The translations under genes were made by a program, and so were the position numbers. Below, piece after piece: positions 36,099 through 44,770 of a stretch of 64,000 nt of DNA. The DNA is from Reclinomonas americana ATCC 50394. Lineage: Eukaryota; Jakobida; Jakobea; Jakobida. The stretch is from the NCBI GenBank assembly GCA_048213135.1, contig PS015010.1, positions 682,001-746,000 on the forward strand. Reading direction: 5' to 3'. Under the pieces are notes generated by a model. The model did no database searches. It was not told the origin of the DNA and saw only the letters and a list, made by a program, of their open reading frames with translations. Every line of letters starts with the position of its first letter. Positions within the stretch are counted from its first letter, which is position 1.

Positions 36099-36573
36099 TT
36101 TCAATAATTCCTGTCGTTGAAAACCCCTCCAATATCGGTACGATCTTCACTTCGCCGCCGCCGGCCATTACTTCTTTGGCGCCAACGATCTGTTCCAGGG
36201 TATAGTCGCCGCCTTTCACCAGTACGTCGGGCATAATGGCTGTGATGAGGTTGAGGGGTGTATCCTCTTCAAACAGGATAACGGCGTCGGTCATCAGCAG
36301 CGAGGCCAGCAGCAGCATACGGGACTGCTCACCGTTTACGGGCCTGCTGTCGCCTTTCAGTCTTTTTACGGAAGCATCGGCATTGACCCCCACAATCAGC
36401 ACATGCCCGAAAGAGGCGGCTTCACTGAGCGAGGCGATATGGCCTTCGTGCAGGATATCGAATACACCGTTGGTGAATACGATAGTGCGGCTTTGTAAAC
36501 GCCAGCGTTCCAGTTGCTGCTTCAGTGCAGGCAGGTCAACTATTTTTTTGGGGATTGACTGTATGCTGCGCAT
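36082..36573 (-). CDS. rfaE2: D-glycero-beta-D-manno-heptose 1-phosphate adenylyltransferase (RfaE2/HldE C-terminal type)
   Basis: A 163-residue cytidylyltransferase-fold enzyme; the start at 36573 is chosen because the product then opens with the usual short N-terminus. The nucleotide-binding motif is FTNGVFDILHEGHIASL (HxGH as HEGH), followed by VGVNADASVKRLKG and VLVKGGDYTLEQIVG, and the family-conserved STTGIIERI near the end. It makes ADP-heptose for the LPS inner core. Its first 38 nt overlap the 3' end of the flippase-like gene. The final residues ITNY and the stop are encoded by an ATTACGAATTAC repeat unit, so the intergenic repeat has become part of the gene's 3' end. Confidence 0.93.
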   Translation of the reverse strand: MRSIQSIPKKIVDLPALKQQLERWRLQSRTIVFTNGVFDILHEGHIASLSEAASFGHVLIVGVNADASVKRLKGDSRPVNGEQSRMLLLASLLMTDAVILFEEDTPLNLITAIMPDVLVKGGDYTLEQIVGAKEVMAGGGEVKIVPILEGFSTTGIIERITNY

Positions 36574-37573
36574 GATTTTTTCGTTTATTATAATAAGGTA
36601 AAATGATAAGCGACAGGAAACCGACCACCAGTATGATGAGGAACTGGGCGAACCACTGCAAGGTACCGTTGGCGAAACCATGTCCCTCTTCTATACCATA
36701 CAGCAGCATGACTTCCATAATAAAAAGAGGATAGGCGCCGATACCACCGGGGGTAATGATCATGCCGATACTGGCGAATGCAAGAACGGGGAATACGGCG
36801 GCAAAGGACAGGTGGGCCGTTTCGCGTATGGCCGAAAAACCCAGGTAAGTGCCGCCAATATAACAGGCCCAGATGAACAGGCTGTGGAAAATAAAGGCTT
36901 TTTTATTCTGCATGGTGCGGATGCTGTTGAGCCCGGCGCCAACGCCTTTTACGCCATTCTTCAACCGCAGGATGATACCGCGGTCGCTGTACTTCCTGGA
37001 CAGGAACCTTACCAGGAAATAGATACCGATCACCACTGCTGCAAAAATCAGCATCTTGACCAGGAAGCCCTGGATCGACCCTGCAAAGAATTTATCTACA
37101 ATAGTGGTGCGTGCATAATTACCAATAATGTGGGCCTGGCTCAGGATGGCAACCAGGAATACAATACCGAGGGAGAGGGCGTCAACCGCTCTTTCTACTA
37201 TAATGGTACCGATGAGTTTATCGGCAGGTATTTTTTCATACCGGTTAAGGATCGTGCATTTCAGTACCTCGCCCAGGCGGGGTACGGCAAGGTTGGCCAG
37301 GTAACCTACCATTACGGCGCAAAAAGTATTGAACAGGCCGGGTTGGTATCCAAGGGGCCGCATCAGCAACCTCCACCGCATGGAACGGCTGATATGGCTG
37401 GCCGTGAGGATCAGGAACACGGGAATGAAAAGGAAGTACCGGGCAGACTTCAGGGCAGTTTTGCAATCCTCCCAGTTTTTATCGCCCATTTTCTGAACGC
37501 TCCACCAAACGAGGAAGATGCCAAACCCGAAGAAAATAATGAACTGTAATATGGATAATAACCGCTTACGCAT
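36536..37573 (-). CDS. Lysylphosphatidylglycerol synthase transmembrane/flippase-like protein (UPF0104)
   Basis: A 345-residue membrane protein with about eight hydrophobic helices. It starts with LLSILQFIIFFGFGIFLVWW, has the family-typical RSMRWRLLMRPLG and VPRLGEVLKC loop, and ends with GFLSLIILPYYNKRK. This family includes the flippase half of MprF and dolichol-phosphate-type transporters. There is no lysyl-tRNA transferase domain, so aminoacylation of lipid is not implied. It overlaps rfaE2 by 38 nt, suggesting a link to LPS precursor or lipid handling; function unproven. Confidence 0.85.
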   Translation of the reverse strand: MRKRLLSILQFIIFFGFGIFLVWWSVQKMGDKNWEDCKTALKSARYFLFIPVFLILTASHISRSMRWRLLMRPLGYQPGLFNTFCAVMVGYLANLAVPRLGEVLKCTILNRYEKIPADKLIGTIIVERAVDALSLGIVFLVAILSQAHIIGNYARTTIVDKFFAGSIQGFLVKMLIFAAVVIGIYFLVRFLSRKYSDRGIILRLKNGVKGVGAGLNSIRTMQNKKAFIFHSLFIWACYIGGTYLGFSAIRETAHLSFAAVFPVLAFASIGMIITPGGIGAYPLFIMEVMLLYGIEEGHGFANGTLQWFAQFLIILVVGFLSLIILPYYNKRKNHAQHTVNPQKNS

Positions 37574-37701
37574 AATCGGTTACAAATTACGGAGAGAAAG
37601 GAATTAAAAGGGGAAAAGTAAAAATTAAAAAAGTAAAAATTACAAAGAGCGTACTCCAGGCGCAATTATTGTATCAGCATATTATCAAATGATCACATCA
37701 G

Positions 37702-38046
37702 TTACAGCTTGTTGTGATCATTGGGAAATATAACGAAGGGCTTAAATGTTTTCGCTTCTTCAAAATCCATCCGGGCATAACTCATGATCACTACGGTATC
37801 GCCCACCATTACTTTGCGGGCCGCGGGGCCGTTCATGCAAATAACACCCGATCCGCGTTTGCCTTTGATGATGTAGGTCTCGAAGCGTTCGCCGTTGTTC
37901 ACATTCACGATCTGGATCTTTTCATATTCGATCATATTGGCGGCATCAAGCAGGTCCTCATCAATGGTACAGCTGCCCACATAATTGAGGTTGGCTTCCG
38001 TTACCACGCAGCGGTGGATCTTTGATTTTAATATTTCGATTGTCAT
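37702..38046 (-). CDS. panD: Aspartate 1-decarboxylase (pyruvoyl-dependent)
   Basis: A 114-residue proenzyme that forms beta-alanine for pantothenate. The self-cleavage pair Gly24-Ser25 sits in [10 protein letters not shown] at exactly the position seen in E. coli, with KSKIHRC at residues 7-13 and the catalytic Tyr in [10 protein letters not shown]. The C-terminal [14 protein letters not shown] is typical. A TAACTTTG box on the - strand at 38054-38061 is its likely promoter; the predicted transcript would begin almost at the ATG. panC lies 143 nt upstream on the same strand. Confidence 0.96.
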   Translation of the reverse strand: MTIEILKSKIHRCVVTEANLNYVGSCTIDEDLLDAANMIEYEKIQIVNVNNGERFETYIIKGKRGSGVICMNGPAARKVMVGDTVVIMSYARMDFEEAKTFKPFVIFPNDHNKL

Positions 38047-38053
38047 AGCGGCG

Positions 38054-38061
38054 CAAAGTTA
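38054..38061 (-). promoter_or_regulatory. -7 box for panD
   Basis: The reverse strand reads TAACTTTG, an exact TAnnTTTG match, 7 nt before the start codon. No -33 TTG at the usual spacing is visible, so a nearly leaderless transcript is possible but not certain. Confidence 0.45.
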
Positions 38062-38189
38062 GTCAGAAGAATTGATAATGTATCCATGTATGGATTTCGA
38101 ATGTGGGAATTGATTCGGACAGGAGATTCGGGATACAGGACGCCGGATATGCCCTGCTAAGGGAAGCATCATCATTTAATATATAATTC

Positions 38190-39038
38190 CTAATCTGTAA
38201 GTATCATATTATCAATCAGGCGAACTTCATGTAAGAAGGCTGCCACCAGCGCCACCAGTGGTGTTTTGCCATCCCAGTGTTCAAGCAGTTGCAGCGTATC
38301 AGCATTGGCCATTTCCACGTAATCCACTTTAAAGCCATCCGCAGCCAGGTTATCGATGGCGTTTTTTTGTAATGAATGAAGGTCGCCGGGGCGGAGGTTT
38401 TCTTTCAGCCGGTACAGTTCACGGGATATGGCAATGGCCTGTTGCCGTTCCTGTTCGTTCAGCCGCATATTCCGGCTGCTCATGGCCAGTCCGTCTGTTT
38501 CCCGCAGCGTGGGTACAATGCCTATACGGGTGTGCAGGCCGGTGAGTTCCACCATTTTGCGCAGTACCATGCACTGCTGGTAATCTTTTTGTCCCAGGTA
38601 CAGGTTATCGGCGGGAATGATCTCCAGCAGGCGGTGTACCACCTGGCAAACCCCCTGGAAGTGCCCGGGCCTGAATTTGCCTTCGAGCACCGTCTCCAGG
38701 TAGCCCAGGTCATAATCGCGGGTACGGCCGGTACCGTTGGGGTACATTTCGGCGACAGGAGGCAGGAAAAGTACATCACAGCCGGCGGCTTCCAGCTGGT
38801 CAATATCCCGTTCTATGGTAACCGGGTACCGCTCAAAATCCTTACTGTCGTTGAACTGGGTAGGGTTTACGAAAATACTGCAAATGACAAGGTTATTGTA
38901 CCGGGCAGCATTGTTAATCAAAGAGATATGCCCCGAATGGAGGGCGCCCATGGTGGGCACAAACCCGGTTCGGCTGCCTTTTGCGGCGGCTTTAACAGTG
39001 AAATCGTGCATGTCTGCAGCGCTCTTAAATACGATCAT
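38190..39038 (-). CDS. panC: Pantothenate synthetase (pantoate-beta-alanine ligase)
   Basis: A 282-residue enzyme joining pantoate and beta-alanine with ATP. Seen: VPTMGALHSGHISLI (the HIGH-like SGH), FVNPTQFNDSKDFERYP, LYLGQKDYQQ, and the KMSxS-like SSRNMRLNEQER. Length and order are normal. With panD next door and panB at 29.2 kb, the window encodes three of the four pantothenate steps; panE/ketopantoate reductase is not seen. It is divergent from the glycogen-synthase-like gene across ~110 nt. Confidence 0.96.
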   Translation of the reverse strand: MIVFKSAADMHDFTVKAAAKGSRTGFVPTMGALHSGHISLINNAARYNNLVICSIFVNPTQFNDSKDFERYPVTIERDIDQLEAAGCDVLFLPPVAEMYPNGTGRTRDYDLGYLETVLEGKFRPGHFQGVCQVVHRLLEIIPADNLYLGQKDYQQCMVLRKMVELTGLHTRIGIVPTLRETDGLAMSSRNMRLNEQERQQAIAISRELYRLKENLRPGDLHSLQKNAIDNLAADGFKVDYVEMANADTLQLLEHWDGKTPLVALVAAFLHEVRLIDNMILTD

Positions 39039-39095
39039 TTTGGTAAGATATTAGGCTTCAAACGCTTATGGAATCTGAATTTCCAAAAAATAATG

Positions 39096-39103
39096 TACTT
39101 TTG
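39096..39103 (+). promoter_or_regulatory. -7 box for the glycogen-synthase-like gene
   Basis: TACTTTTG is an exact TAnnTTTG match 42 nt before the ATG at 39146. Its position rules against the longer in-frame start at 39068. Confidence 0.55.
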
Positions 39104-39145
39104 CACTCCGTTTCAAAAAACAAAACAGCAACTAATAAAGCGCAA

Positions 39146-39958
39146 ATGTCAACAAAGAAAAGAATTTTATTCATTGCTAACGAAATGTCGCCTTACCTGG
39201 AGCTGACAGATTTTGCAGAGATCGTTAATAAACTGGCGGTGAAGGCAAACGATAGTGGGATGGAAGTACGTTGCATTATGCCGCGTTTCGGTGTTATCAA
39301 TGAAAGGCGGCACCGTTTACATGAAGTAGTTCGTTTATCGGGCATCAATGTTTCTATTGCCAATGACGATTACCCGCTGGTGATCAAAGTAGCGTCACTC
39401 CCTAATGCCCGTTTGCAGGTTTATTTTCTCGACAATGAAGATTTCTTCAAACGCAAATCCATCTTTCATGATGAAAATGAAAAATGGTTCGACGACAACG
39501 GGCTGCGTACCGTACTTTTCTGTAAGGGCGCCCTGGAAACGGTAAAAAAATTCGGCTGGCCACCCGACATCATCCATTGCAGCGGCTGGATGACCGGCCT
39601 CATCCCCATGTTTATCCGCAACGCCTATAAAAAGGAACCGGTTTTCAGCAACAGTAAGATCGTATACACCATCGGTCAGAATACGTTCAAGGAAAAGCTG
39701 GGTGCCGACTTCCTGCAACTGGCCACCATCAACGATCACATCACCAAAAAAGAACTGGAACCTTTCAAGGAAGTGAATAACACAGCCATGTTCAGGGGCG
39801 GCGCTGCTTTTGCGGATGCCATCACTTTCGGCGCTGACAAAGCCGATAAAAAACTGGTAGAGGAATTCGCAAAAGTGAAGGGCAAAAAGGTCCTTAAGTT
39901 CGAACCTGAAAGTGATTTAACAGACTATTTGCAATTGTATACCGACCTTGCCAAATAG
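39146..39958 (+). CDS. Glycogen/starch-synthase N-terminal-domain-like protein (degenerate GT5)
   Basis: A 270-residue protein resembling only the N-terminal half of GT5 glycogen synthase (RILFIANEMSPYLELTDFAE, VRCIMPRFGVINE, DIIHCSGWMTGLIP). The GT-B C-terminal nucleotide domain is absent. The donor-binding KxGGLxDV motif at the N-terminus reads ELTDFAEI here, losing the Lys and both Gly. It is therefore unlikely to synthesise glycogen. The start at 39146 is supported by the promoter at 39096. It is followed by a DUF4270 lipoprotein gene, an order I recall from other Bacteroidota, so a conserved non-catalytic or redirected role is inferred. Confidence 0.75.
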   Translation: MSTKKRILFIANEMSPYLELTDFAEIVNKLAVKANDSGMEVRCIMPRFGVINERRHRLHEVVRLSGINVSIANDDYPLVIKVASLPNARLQVYFLDNEDFFKRKSIFHDENEKWFDDNGLRTVLFCKGALETVKKFGWPPDIIHCSGWMTGLIPMFIRNAYKKEPVFSNSKIVYTIGQNTFKEKLGADFLQLATINDHITKKELEPFKEVNNTAMFRGGAAFADAITFGADKADKKLVEEFAKVKGKKVLKFEPESDLTDYLQLYTDLAK

Positions 39959-39988
39959 AATTATACCCATTACATAAATTTGATCATT

Positions 39989-41488
39989 GTGCAAAAACGT
40001 ATACTTTCAATAGCAGTTGCTGCTTTTGCTATTATTATACTGAACTGGAGCTGTACCAAACTGGATACTACTGATATCGGCAGCGGCCTTATCCCTGCCG
40101 TTGATAATGTTCACACTTTCGACACCACACTCAGCATCACCACCACCCAGGGGCTTTATGCAGATACCTCTGTAGTTGGCCGCGGCGATGACCACGTGAT
40201 CGGTAACATCACCAATGATCCCATGTTTGGCCGTACCACCGGCGCTATCTACATGCAACTGAAACCCACCCGTTATCCTTATTTTATCGGGGGTGTTGCA
40301 CTGGATACCGTAATAGGAATGGACTCTATCATACTTTGTCTCAAATACAAAGGATTTTTCGGCGACAGTACAATGCCTATCCAGCTGGAAGCCCGCCAGA
40401 TCTATTCCGATGACTTCAGGGATTCATTCAATAAAGTAAGGAATGTGAATTATACATTCCCTTCAGGCGGAAGCCTTGGCCCCATACTGGGCAGCAGCCT
40501 GGTTGATGTACGCAGAATGGGTGACACCATCAAATACAGGAATGGCAGGGATTATTCCGTTAACACCATCCGTATTAAAATGGACGCGGCCTGGGCAGCC
40601 ACCCTGTTCAACCGCGACAGTATATCTTCCAACGGCGCCAATAACGCTTTTTACAACGACTCTATCTTCAGGCGTTTCTATAATGGTTTTGCTGTAGTAG
40701 CTACCCCGGGTTCGGGCAATGCGCTCATCTATACCAATATCCTGGATACATCTACAAAACTTGAAATTCACTACCGGAAAAGGTATGCGAATGTTGTAGA
40801 CACCGTTTTCACTTCATTCCGCCTGAGCGACGGTTCGGCCTCGAATATCCAGATATCTTCAACAGCGAACGCTATCGTACGCAACAGGGGGGGCGCTTCC
40901 ATGCAAACGCCTTCATCTGATGAGATTTATCTCCAGACATCACCAGGCACCTATTGCAAAATGCTTATACCGGCCCTGAGTACGCTCAACAACCGCATCA
41001 TTCACCGCGCTGAACTGATCGTGGAGCAGATTCCCAACGGGCCAATGGACAATATTTTCGCCACGCCGCCTTATCTCTATATAGATATGAAAGATACCGG
41101 CACTGTGGATAAATGGAAACCGCTTTATGTAGATCTTAACCCGAATGTGGCCTACGATCCTGATTTTAAAACAGGTTACTTCTTCCCCGATGATATAGAC
41201 TATGCCTATTTCGGCGGGTACAGGAGAGAAAAGGTTGACGGATTTGGCAACCCGATCAAGTATTATAATTTCAACCTGTCCAGGTACGTTCAGCGTATTG
41301 TAACGCAACACATACCCAATTATGAATTGCGCCTGTTCGCGGCTTTCAAGTTCATGTATCCGCAATACGTCAACAGTTTCCTGCCTTCCGGCGGACAAAA
41401 CAGTGTGGCGTACGGCCGGGTGAAAGTGGGTTCCGGTACCAATGCCAATTACAAAATGAGGTTGCGGATCATCTATTCAAAACTGTAG
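39989..41488 (+). CDS. DUF4270 family lipoprotein
   Basis: A 499-residue protein from the GTG at 39989 (a TTG at 39980 is also in frame). The N-terminus is a lipoprotein signal (ILSIAVAAFAIIILNWSC, with Cys as lipidation site). The DUF4270 pattern follows: DIGSGLIPAVDNVHTFDTTL, DPMFGRTTGAIYMQL, and a C-terminal RYVQRIV region. No membrane helix is seen beyond the signal, so it is probably anchored to the outer membrane. The family is specific to Bacteroidota and has no established function. It begins 30 nt behind the glycogen-synthase-like gene and is probably co-transcribed. Confidence 0.85.
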   Translation: MQKRILSIAVAAFAIIILNWSCTKLDTTDIGSGLIPAVDNVHTFDTTLSITTTQGLYADTSVVGRGDDHVIGNITNDPMFGRTTGAIYMQLKPTRYPYFIGGVALDTVIGMDSIILCLKYKGFFGDSTMPIQLEARQIYSDDFRDSFNKVRNVNYTFPSGGSLGPILGSSLVDVRRMGDTIKYRNGRDYSVNTIRIKMDAAWAATLFNRDSISSNGANNAFYNDSIFRRFYNGFAVVATPGSGNALIYTNILDTSTKLEIHYRKRYANVVDTVFTSFRLSDGSASNIQISSTANAIVRNRGGASMQTPSSDEIYLQTSPGTYCKMLIPALSTLNNRIIHRAELIVEQIPNGPMDNIFATPPYLYIDMKDTGTVDKWKPLYVDLNPNVAYDPDFKTGYFFPDDIDYAYFGGYRREKVDGFGNPIKYYNFNLSRYVQRIVTQHIPNYELRLFAAFKFMYPQYVNSFLPSGGQNSVAYGRVKVGSGTNANYKMRLRIIYSKL

Positions 41489-41518
41489 TCAATACATCTT
41501 ATCAAGATATGTTCATAA

Positions 41519-41552
41519 GTCCCCGGAATATTACCGGGGGCTTTGTTCTTTA
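41519..41552 (+). terminator. Intrinsic terminator behind the DUF4270 gene
   Basis: CCCCGG (41521-41526) pairs with CCGGGG (41534-41539) around AATATTA, followed by GCTTTGTTCTTT. It overlaps the -33 region of the metK promoter. Confidence 0.8.
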
Positions 41553-41573
41553 GGCGCTTCCGCCTTATCTTTG
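41542..41573 (+). promoter_or_regulatory. metK promoter
   Basis: TTTG at 41542-41545 and TATCTTTG at 41566-41573, 20 nt apart, match the Bacteroidota consensus. The ATG is 19 nt after the -7 box. The short leader leaves no room for a SAM riboswitch. Confidence 0.65.
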
Positions 41574-41592
41574 CCATCTTAAAAAAAACAAC

Positions 41593-42852
41593 ATGCCGTA
41601 TTTATTTACATCAGAGTCCGTTAGTGAAGGACATCCCGACAAAGTAGCCGACCAGATCAGTGACGCATTGATCGATAATTTTCTTGCGTTCGACGTGAAC
41701 AGTAAAGTGGCTTGTGAAACACTGGTTACAACTGGTCAGGTAGTATTGGCCGGGGAAGTGAAGAGTAAAGCTTATCTCGATGTTCAGGAAATTGCCCGTG
41801 GTGTTATCCGTCGTATCGGGTATACCAAAAGCGAATATATGTTTGAAGCCAACAGTTGTGGTATTCTCTCCGCTATTCATGAACAATCTTCCGATATCAA
41901 CCAGGGTGTTGACCGTAAAAAGAAAGAAGAACAAGGTGCAGGCGACCAGGGTATGATGTTTGGTTATGCCACCAATGAAACGGATAACTATATGCCACTG
42001 GCACTCGATATGGCCCACCACATTCTGCTGGAACTGGCTGCTGTTCGCAGGGAGAACAAACAGATCAAGTACCTCCGCCCCGATGCGAAAAGCCAGGTAA
42101 CACTGGAATATGACGATAACCACAAACCGGTGAGGATCGACGCTATCGTGGTATCTACACAGCACGACGATTTTGACGGTGATGAAAAAATGCTGGCGAA
42201 GATCAAAAAAGACATCATCAACATTGTGATGCCAAGGGTGAAAGCCAAGTTCGCCAAATACAGTCATCTCTTCAATAATAAGATCAAGTACCACATCAAT
42301 CCTACAGGTAAGTTCGTTATCGGCGGACCTCACGGAGATACCGGTCTTACCGGCCGCAAAATCATCGTGGATACCTACGGTGGTAAAGGCGCCCATGGTG
42401 GTGGTGCATTCAGCGGTAAAGATCCCAGCAAAGTGGACAGGAGTGCGGCTTACGCTACCCGCCACATCGCCAAGAACCTGGTGGCTGCCGGTCTTTGCGA
42501 CGAAGTCCTGGTACAGGTAAGCTATGCTATTGGTGTAGCACAGCCTACCAGCATCAACGTGGTTACTTATGGTACAGCCAAAGTAAATCTTACCGACGGA
42601 CAGATCGCTGACAAGGTGATGAAAATGCCTTGCTTTGATATGCGTCCTTACTTTATCGAACAGCGTCTGAAACTGCGTAATCCTATGTACAGCGAAACCG
42701 CGGCCTACGGCCACATGGGACGTAAAAACGAGACTGTTGAAAAAACATTCGTTTCTCCAGACGGTAAATCGCTGAAGAAAAAAGTGGAACTCTTCACCTG
42801 GGAAAAACTCGACGCGGTGAAAGAAGTTAAGAAAGCATTCGGATTGAAATAA
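41593..42852 (+). CDS. metK: S-adenosylmethionine synthetase
   Basis: A 419-residue enzyme making SAM from methionine and ATP. All signatures are intact: [18 protein letters not shown] (His for triphosphate transfer), the hexapeptide GAGDQG, and [19 protein letters not shown]. It is monocistronic, with its own promoter and a strong terminator. It is about 35 residues longer than the E. coli enzyme, mainly through internal insertions (for example near [12 protein letters not shown] and the DDFDGDEKM loop), a length I regard as normal for the phylum. Confidence 0.97.
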   Translation: MPYLFTSESVSEGHPDKVADQISDALIDNFLAFDVNSKVACETLVTTGQVVLAGEVKSKAYLDVQEIARGVIRRIGYTKSEYMFEANSCGILSAIHEQSSDINQGVDRKKKEEQGAGDQGMMFGYATNETDNYMPLALDMAHHILLELAAVRRENKQIKYLRPDAKSQVTLEYDDNHKPVRIDAIVVSTQHDDFDGDEKMLAKIKKDIINIVMPRVKAKFAKYSHLFNNKIKYHINPTGKFVIGGPHGDTGLTGRKIIVDTYGGKGAHGGGAFSGKDPSKVDRSAAYATRHIAKNLVAAGLCDEVLVQVSYAIGVAQPTSINVVTYGTAKVNLTDGQIADKVMKMPCFDMRPYFIEQRLKLRNPMYSETAAYGHMGRKNETVEKTFVSPDGKSLKKKVELFTWEKLDAVKEVKKAFGLK

Positions 42853-42865
42853 GCAGAATCTGTAT

Positions 42866-42900
42866 AAAAAAGGCCCTCTGACATGGAGGGCTTTTTTATT
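42866..42900 (+). terminator. Intrinsic terminator of metK
   Basis: AAAAAGGCCCTC pairs with GAGGGCTTTTTT around TGACATG. The T tract is long, and the hairpin begins 14 nt after the stop. Confidence 0.9.
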
Positions 42901-42957
42901 TGGAACCGGATACCAGATGTCGGATAATGGAGGCCACTTGCTGGCTGGTTTCGGGAC

Positions 42958-42990
42958 ATTCGTAATTAGTCATTCGTAATTAGTAATTTT
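42958..42990 (+). repeat. ATTCGTAATT repeat cluster, 2-3 units
   Basis: ATTCGTAATTAGTC is followed by ATTCGTAATTAGTAATTTT, directly before the rlmB GTG start. Same family as 35963-36098. The final TAATTTTA may act as a weak -7 box for rlmB. Confidence 0.6.
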
Positions 42991-42995
42991 ACACC

Positions 42996-43763
42996 GTGAA
43001 AAATTTCCGGCAACAAAATCATCGCCCCAAAAAAAGCAGCCTTGTCATAGGCCGTAAAGCCGTTACTGAAGCGATGCAGTCAGGCAAACAACTGGAACGC
43101 ATTTACCTGCAATCGAATGTGCATGGCGACACAATCGACGTCATCAAAAAACTGGCGGAACAGCACCAGGTGCCCATCAGTAAAGTGCCGGTTGAAAAAC
43201 TGAATTACTTCAATGTACATAACCATGAGGGCTGTGTAGCACAGATTGCCAAAGTGCAGTATCAGGACCTGCAGGATATCATTTCTTTTGTGGTGGATAA
43301 GGGGGAAACACCTTTGCTGCTGATGCTCGACGGTATAACCGATATCCGCAATATAGGCGGTATTGCCCGGAGCGCTTACTGCTTTGGTGTACATGCCATC
43401 ATCATACCCGATAAGGGCGTGGGCGCACTGAATGAAGATGCCATTCTTACTTCGGCGGGCGCATTGGAAAAAATAGCGGTATGCCGTGTGAACAGCCTGC
43501 TTAAAACGATCGATGACCTGCACCTGAACGGTATCCAGGTTTTTGCCAGTGAAATGACCGCTCCGAAAAAAATACAGGAAGTTGACCTTACCATACCCTG
43601 CGCCATCATTATGGGAGGAGAGGAGCATGGTATTTACCCGGCACTGATGAAGCACAGTGATGAACAGTTCCAGATACCGATGCCGGGCGACTTTGAAAGC
43701 CTTAATGTATCTGTGGCCACTGGCGTGATCCTTTATGAAGCCGCCCGCCAGCGCAGCCACTAA
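42996..43763 (+). CDS. rlmB: 23S rRNA (guanosine-2'-O)-methyltransferase RlmB (TrmH/SpoU family)
   Basis: A 255-residue SPOUT methyltransferase with a GTG start at 42996. The N-terminal substrate-binding domain is seen in SLVIGRKAVTEAMQSGKQLE. The knotted catalytic domain carries motif 1 DGITDIRNIGGIARSAYCFG, motif 2 IIMGGEEHGIYP and motif 3 IPMPGDFESLNVSVATGVIL. RlmB methylates G2251 in the peptidyl-transferase P loop; TrmH-family paralogues with other targets are possible. It is followed 14 nt later by the HMG-CoA lyase gene. Confidence 0.9.
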   Translation: MKNFRQQNHRPKKSSLVIGRKAVTEAMQSGKQLERIYLQSNVHGDTIDVIKKLAEQHQVPISKVPVEKLNYFNVHNHEGCVAQIAKVQYQDLQDIISFVVDKGETPLLLMLDGITDIRNIGGIARSAYCFGVHAIIIPDKGVGALNEDAILTSAGALEKIAVCRVNSLLKTIDDLHLNGIQVFASEMTAPKKIQEVDLTIPCAIIMGGEEHGIYPALMKHSDEQFQIPMPGDFESLNVSVATGVILYEAARQRSH

Positions 43764-43777
43764 TAAACCTTAATACA

Positions 43778-44638
43778 ATGGAGGAAAATAAAATCAGCCT
43801 GGTAGAATGTCCCCGCGATGCGATGCAGGGCTGGTCGCATTTTATACCCACCGATAAAAAAGTCGCTTATATCAACTCCCTGCTCAGGGTAGGTTTTGAT
43901 ACGATCGACTTCGGCAGTTTTGTATCACCTAAGGCCATACCGCAAATGGCCGATACCAAAGAGGTGGTGAAGCAACTGGATATGAGCGGATCGGCTACGC
44001 AACTGCTGGCCATCATTGCCAATGAAAGAGGAGCGCAGGATGCTGTCGTGTACGACGAGATCAGTTACCTGGGTTTCCCCTTCTCGGTTTCGGAAACCTT
44101 CCAGAAAAGAAATACCAATGCAGGTATTGCAGAGTCGCTGGAAAGGGTGGAGGAGATACAGAACCTTTGTGTTAAAACCAATAAGAAACTGGTCGTGTAC
44201 CTTTCCATGGGTTTTGGAAATCCTTATGGCGATGAATACAACGAGGATATTGTTTTTCACTGGGCCAATCAACTGGTGAATATGGATATAGGCATTCTAT
44301 CCCTGGCAGATACGGTAGGCCTGGCCACGGCCGACCAGGTACAACGTGTTACCGGTCACCTGGTTAAAGCCCTTCCGCAAACCACCATTGGTGTGCACCT
44401 GCATTCCACCTCCATTAACTGGAAAGAGAAAGTAAAAGCCGCATTGGATGCCGGTTGCCGCCGTTTCGACGGAGCGCTGAAAGGCATCGGTGGCTGTCCC
44501 ATGGCTGATGATGAACTGGTAGGGAATATGGATACTGAACTGATGATACCTTATTTTGAAGAACAGGGCCTGCTGAAGCCATTGAATAAAGAGGCATTGC
44601 TGAAAAGCAGCCGCATGGCCGCGGAGATCTTCATTTAA
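43778..44638 (+). CDS. mvaB: Hydroxymethylglutaryl-CoA lyase
   Basis: A 286-residue TIM-barrel enzyme of the DRE-TIM/HMGL family. The opening VECPRDAMQGW carries the catalytic Arg-Asp pair, TIGVHLHSTS holds metal-binding His residues, and the diagnostic active-site loop GIGGCPMADDELVGNMDTE carries the catalytic Cys and terminal Glu. It cleaves HMG-CoA to acetoacetate and acetyl-CoA in leucine degradation. It is probably co-transcribed with rlmB, an unrelated partner. Other leucine-pathway genes are not seen here. Confidence 0.92.
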   Translation: MEENKISLVECPRDAMQGWSHFIPTDKKVAYINSLLRVGFDTIDFGSFVSPKAIPQMADTKEVVKQLDMSGSATQLLAIIANERGAQDAVVYDEISYLGFPFSVSETFQKRNTNAGIAESLERVEEIQNLCVKTNKKLVVYLSMGFGNPYGDEYNEDIVFHWANQLVNMDIGILSLADTVGLATADQVQRVTGHLVKALPQTTIGVHLHSTSINWKEKVKAALDAGCRRFDGALKGIGGCPMADDELVGNMDTELMIPYFEEQGLLKPLNKEALLKSSRMAAEIFI

Positions 44639-44667
44639 TTTGAAGATTTGAAAATTTGAAAATTGAC
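44638..44667 (+). repeat. ATTTGAAAAT-type stop-proximal repeat
   Basis: Starting at the last base of the mvaB stop, GATTTGAAAATTTGAAAATT units form a short tandem in gene-sense orientation, matching the copy behind the DinB-family gene (23266-23307). Confidence 0.6.
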
Positions 44668-44697
44668 GCCTCGCCTGGTCTCTGACCAGCGATTGAT

Positions 44698-44737
44698 ATC
44701 CTTCGCTGCGAATGAGATCCTTCGCTGCGCTCAGGAT
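44698..44737 (+). repeat. Direct repeat ATCCTTCGCTGCG with a short palindrome
   Basis: ATCCTTCGCTGCG occurs at 44698-44710 and 44717-44729; the second copy ends CTCAGGAT so that ATCCT and AGGAT pair. It sits between two other repeat types in the 132-nt gap between mvaB and the GSCFA gene. Confidence 0.55.
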
Positions 44738-44740
44738 GAA

Positions 44741-44766
44741 ATTCGTAATTTGTAATTCGTAATTAC
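44741..44766 (+). repeat. ATTCGTAATT repeat cluster, 2 units
   Basis: ATTCGTAATTTGTAATTCGT continues into AATTAC, ending 5 nt before the GSCFA gene's ATG. Same family as 35963-36098. Confidence 0.6.
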
Positions 44767-44770
44767 CACC

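Noticed and set aside
36536-37573. MprF lysyl-phosphatidylglycerol synthase
   Set aside because: Only the flippase-like membrane domain is present; no lysyl transferase domain.
39146-39958. Functional glycogen synthase glgA
   Set aside because: The C-terminal GT-B domain and the KxGG donor motif are missing.
41489-41592. SAM riboswitch before metK
   Set aside because: The gap holds a terminator and a promoter only; the leader is ~15 nt, too short for an aptamer.
41611-42714. 367-codon open frame antisense to metK
   Set aside because: It exactly shadows a strongly conserved metK; the translated text shows no family, signal or promoter. Codon bias of metK explains the open antisense frame.
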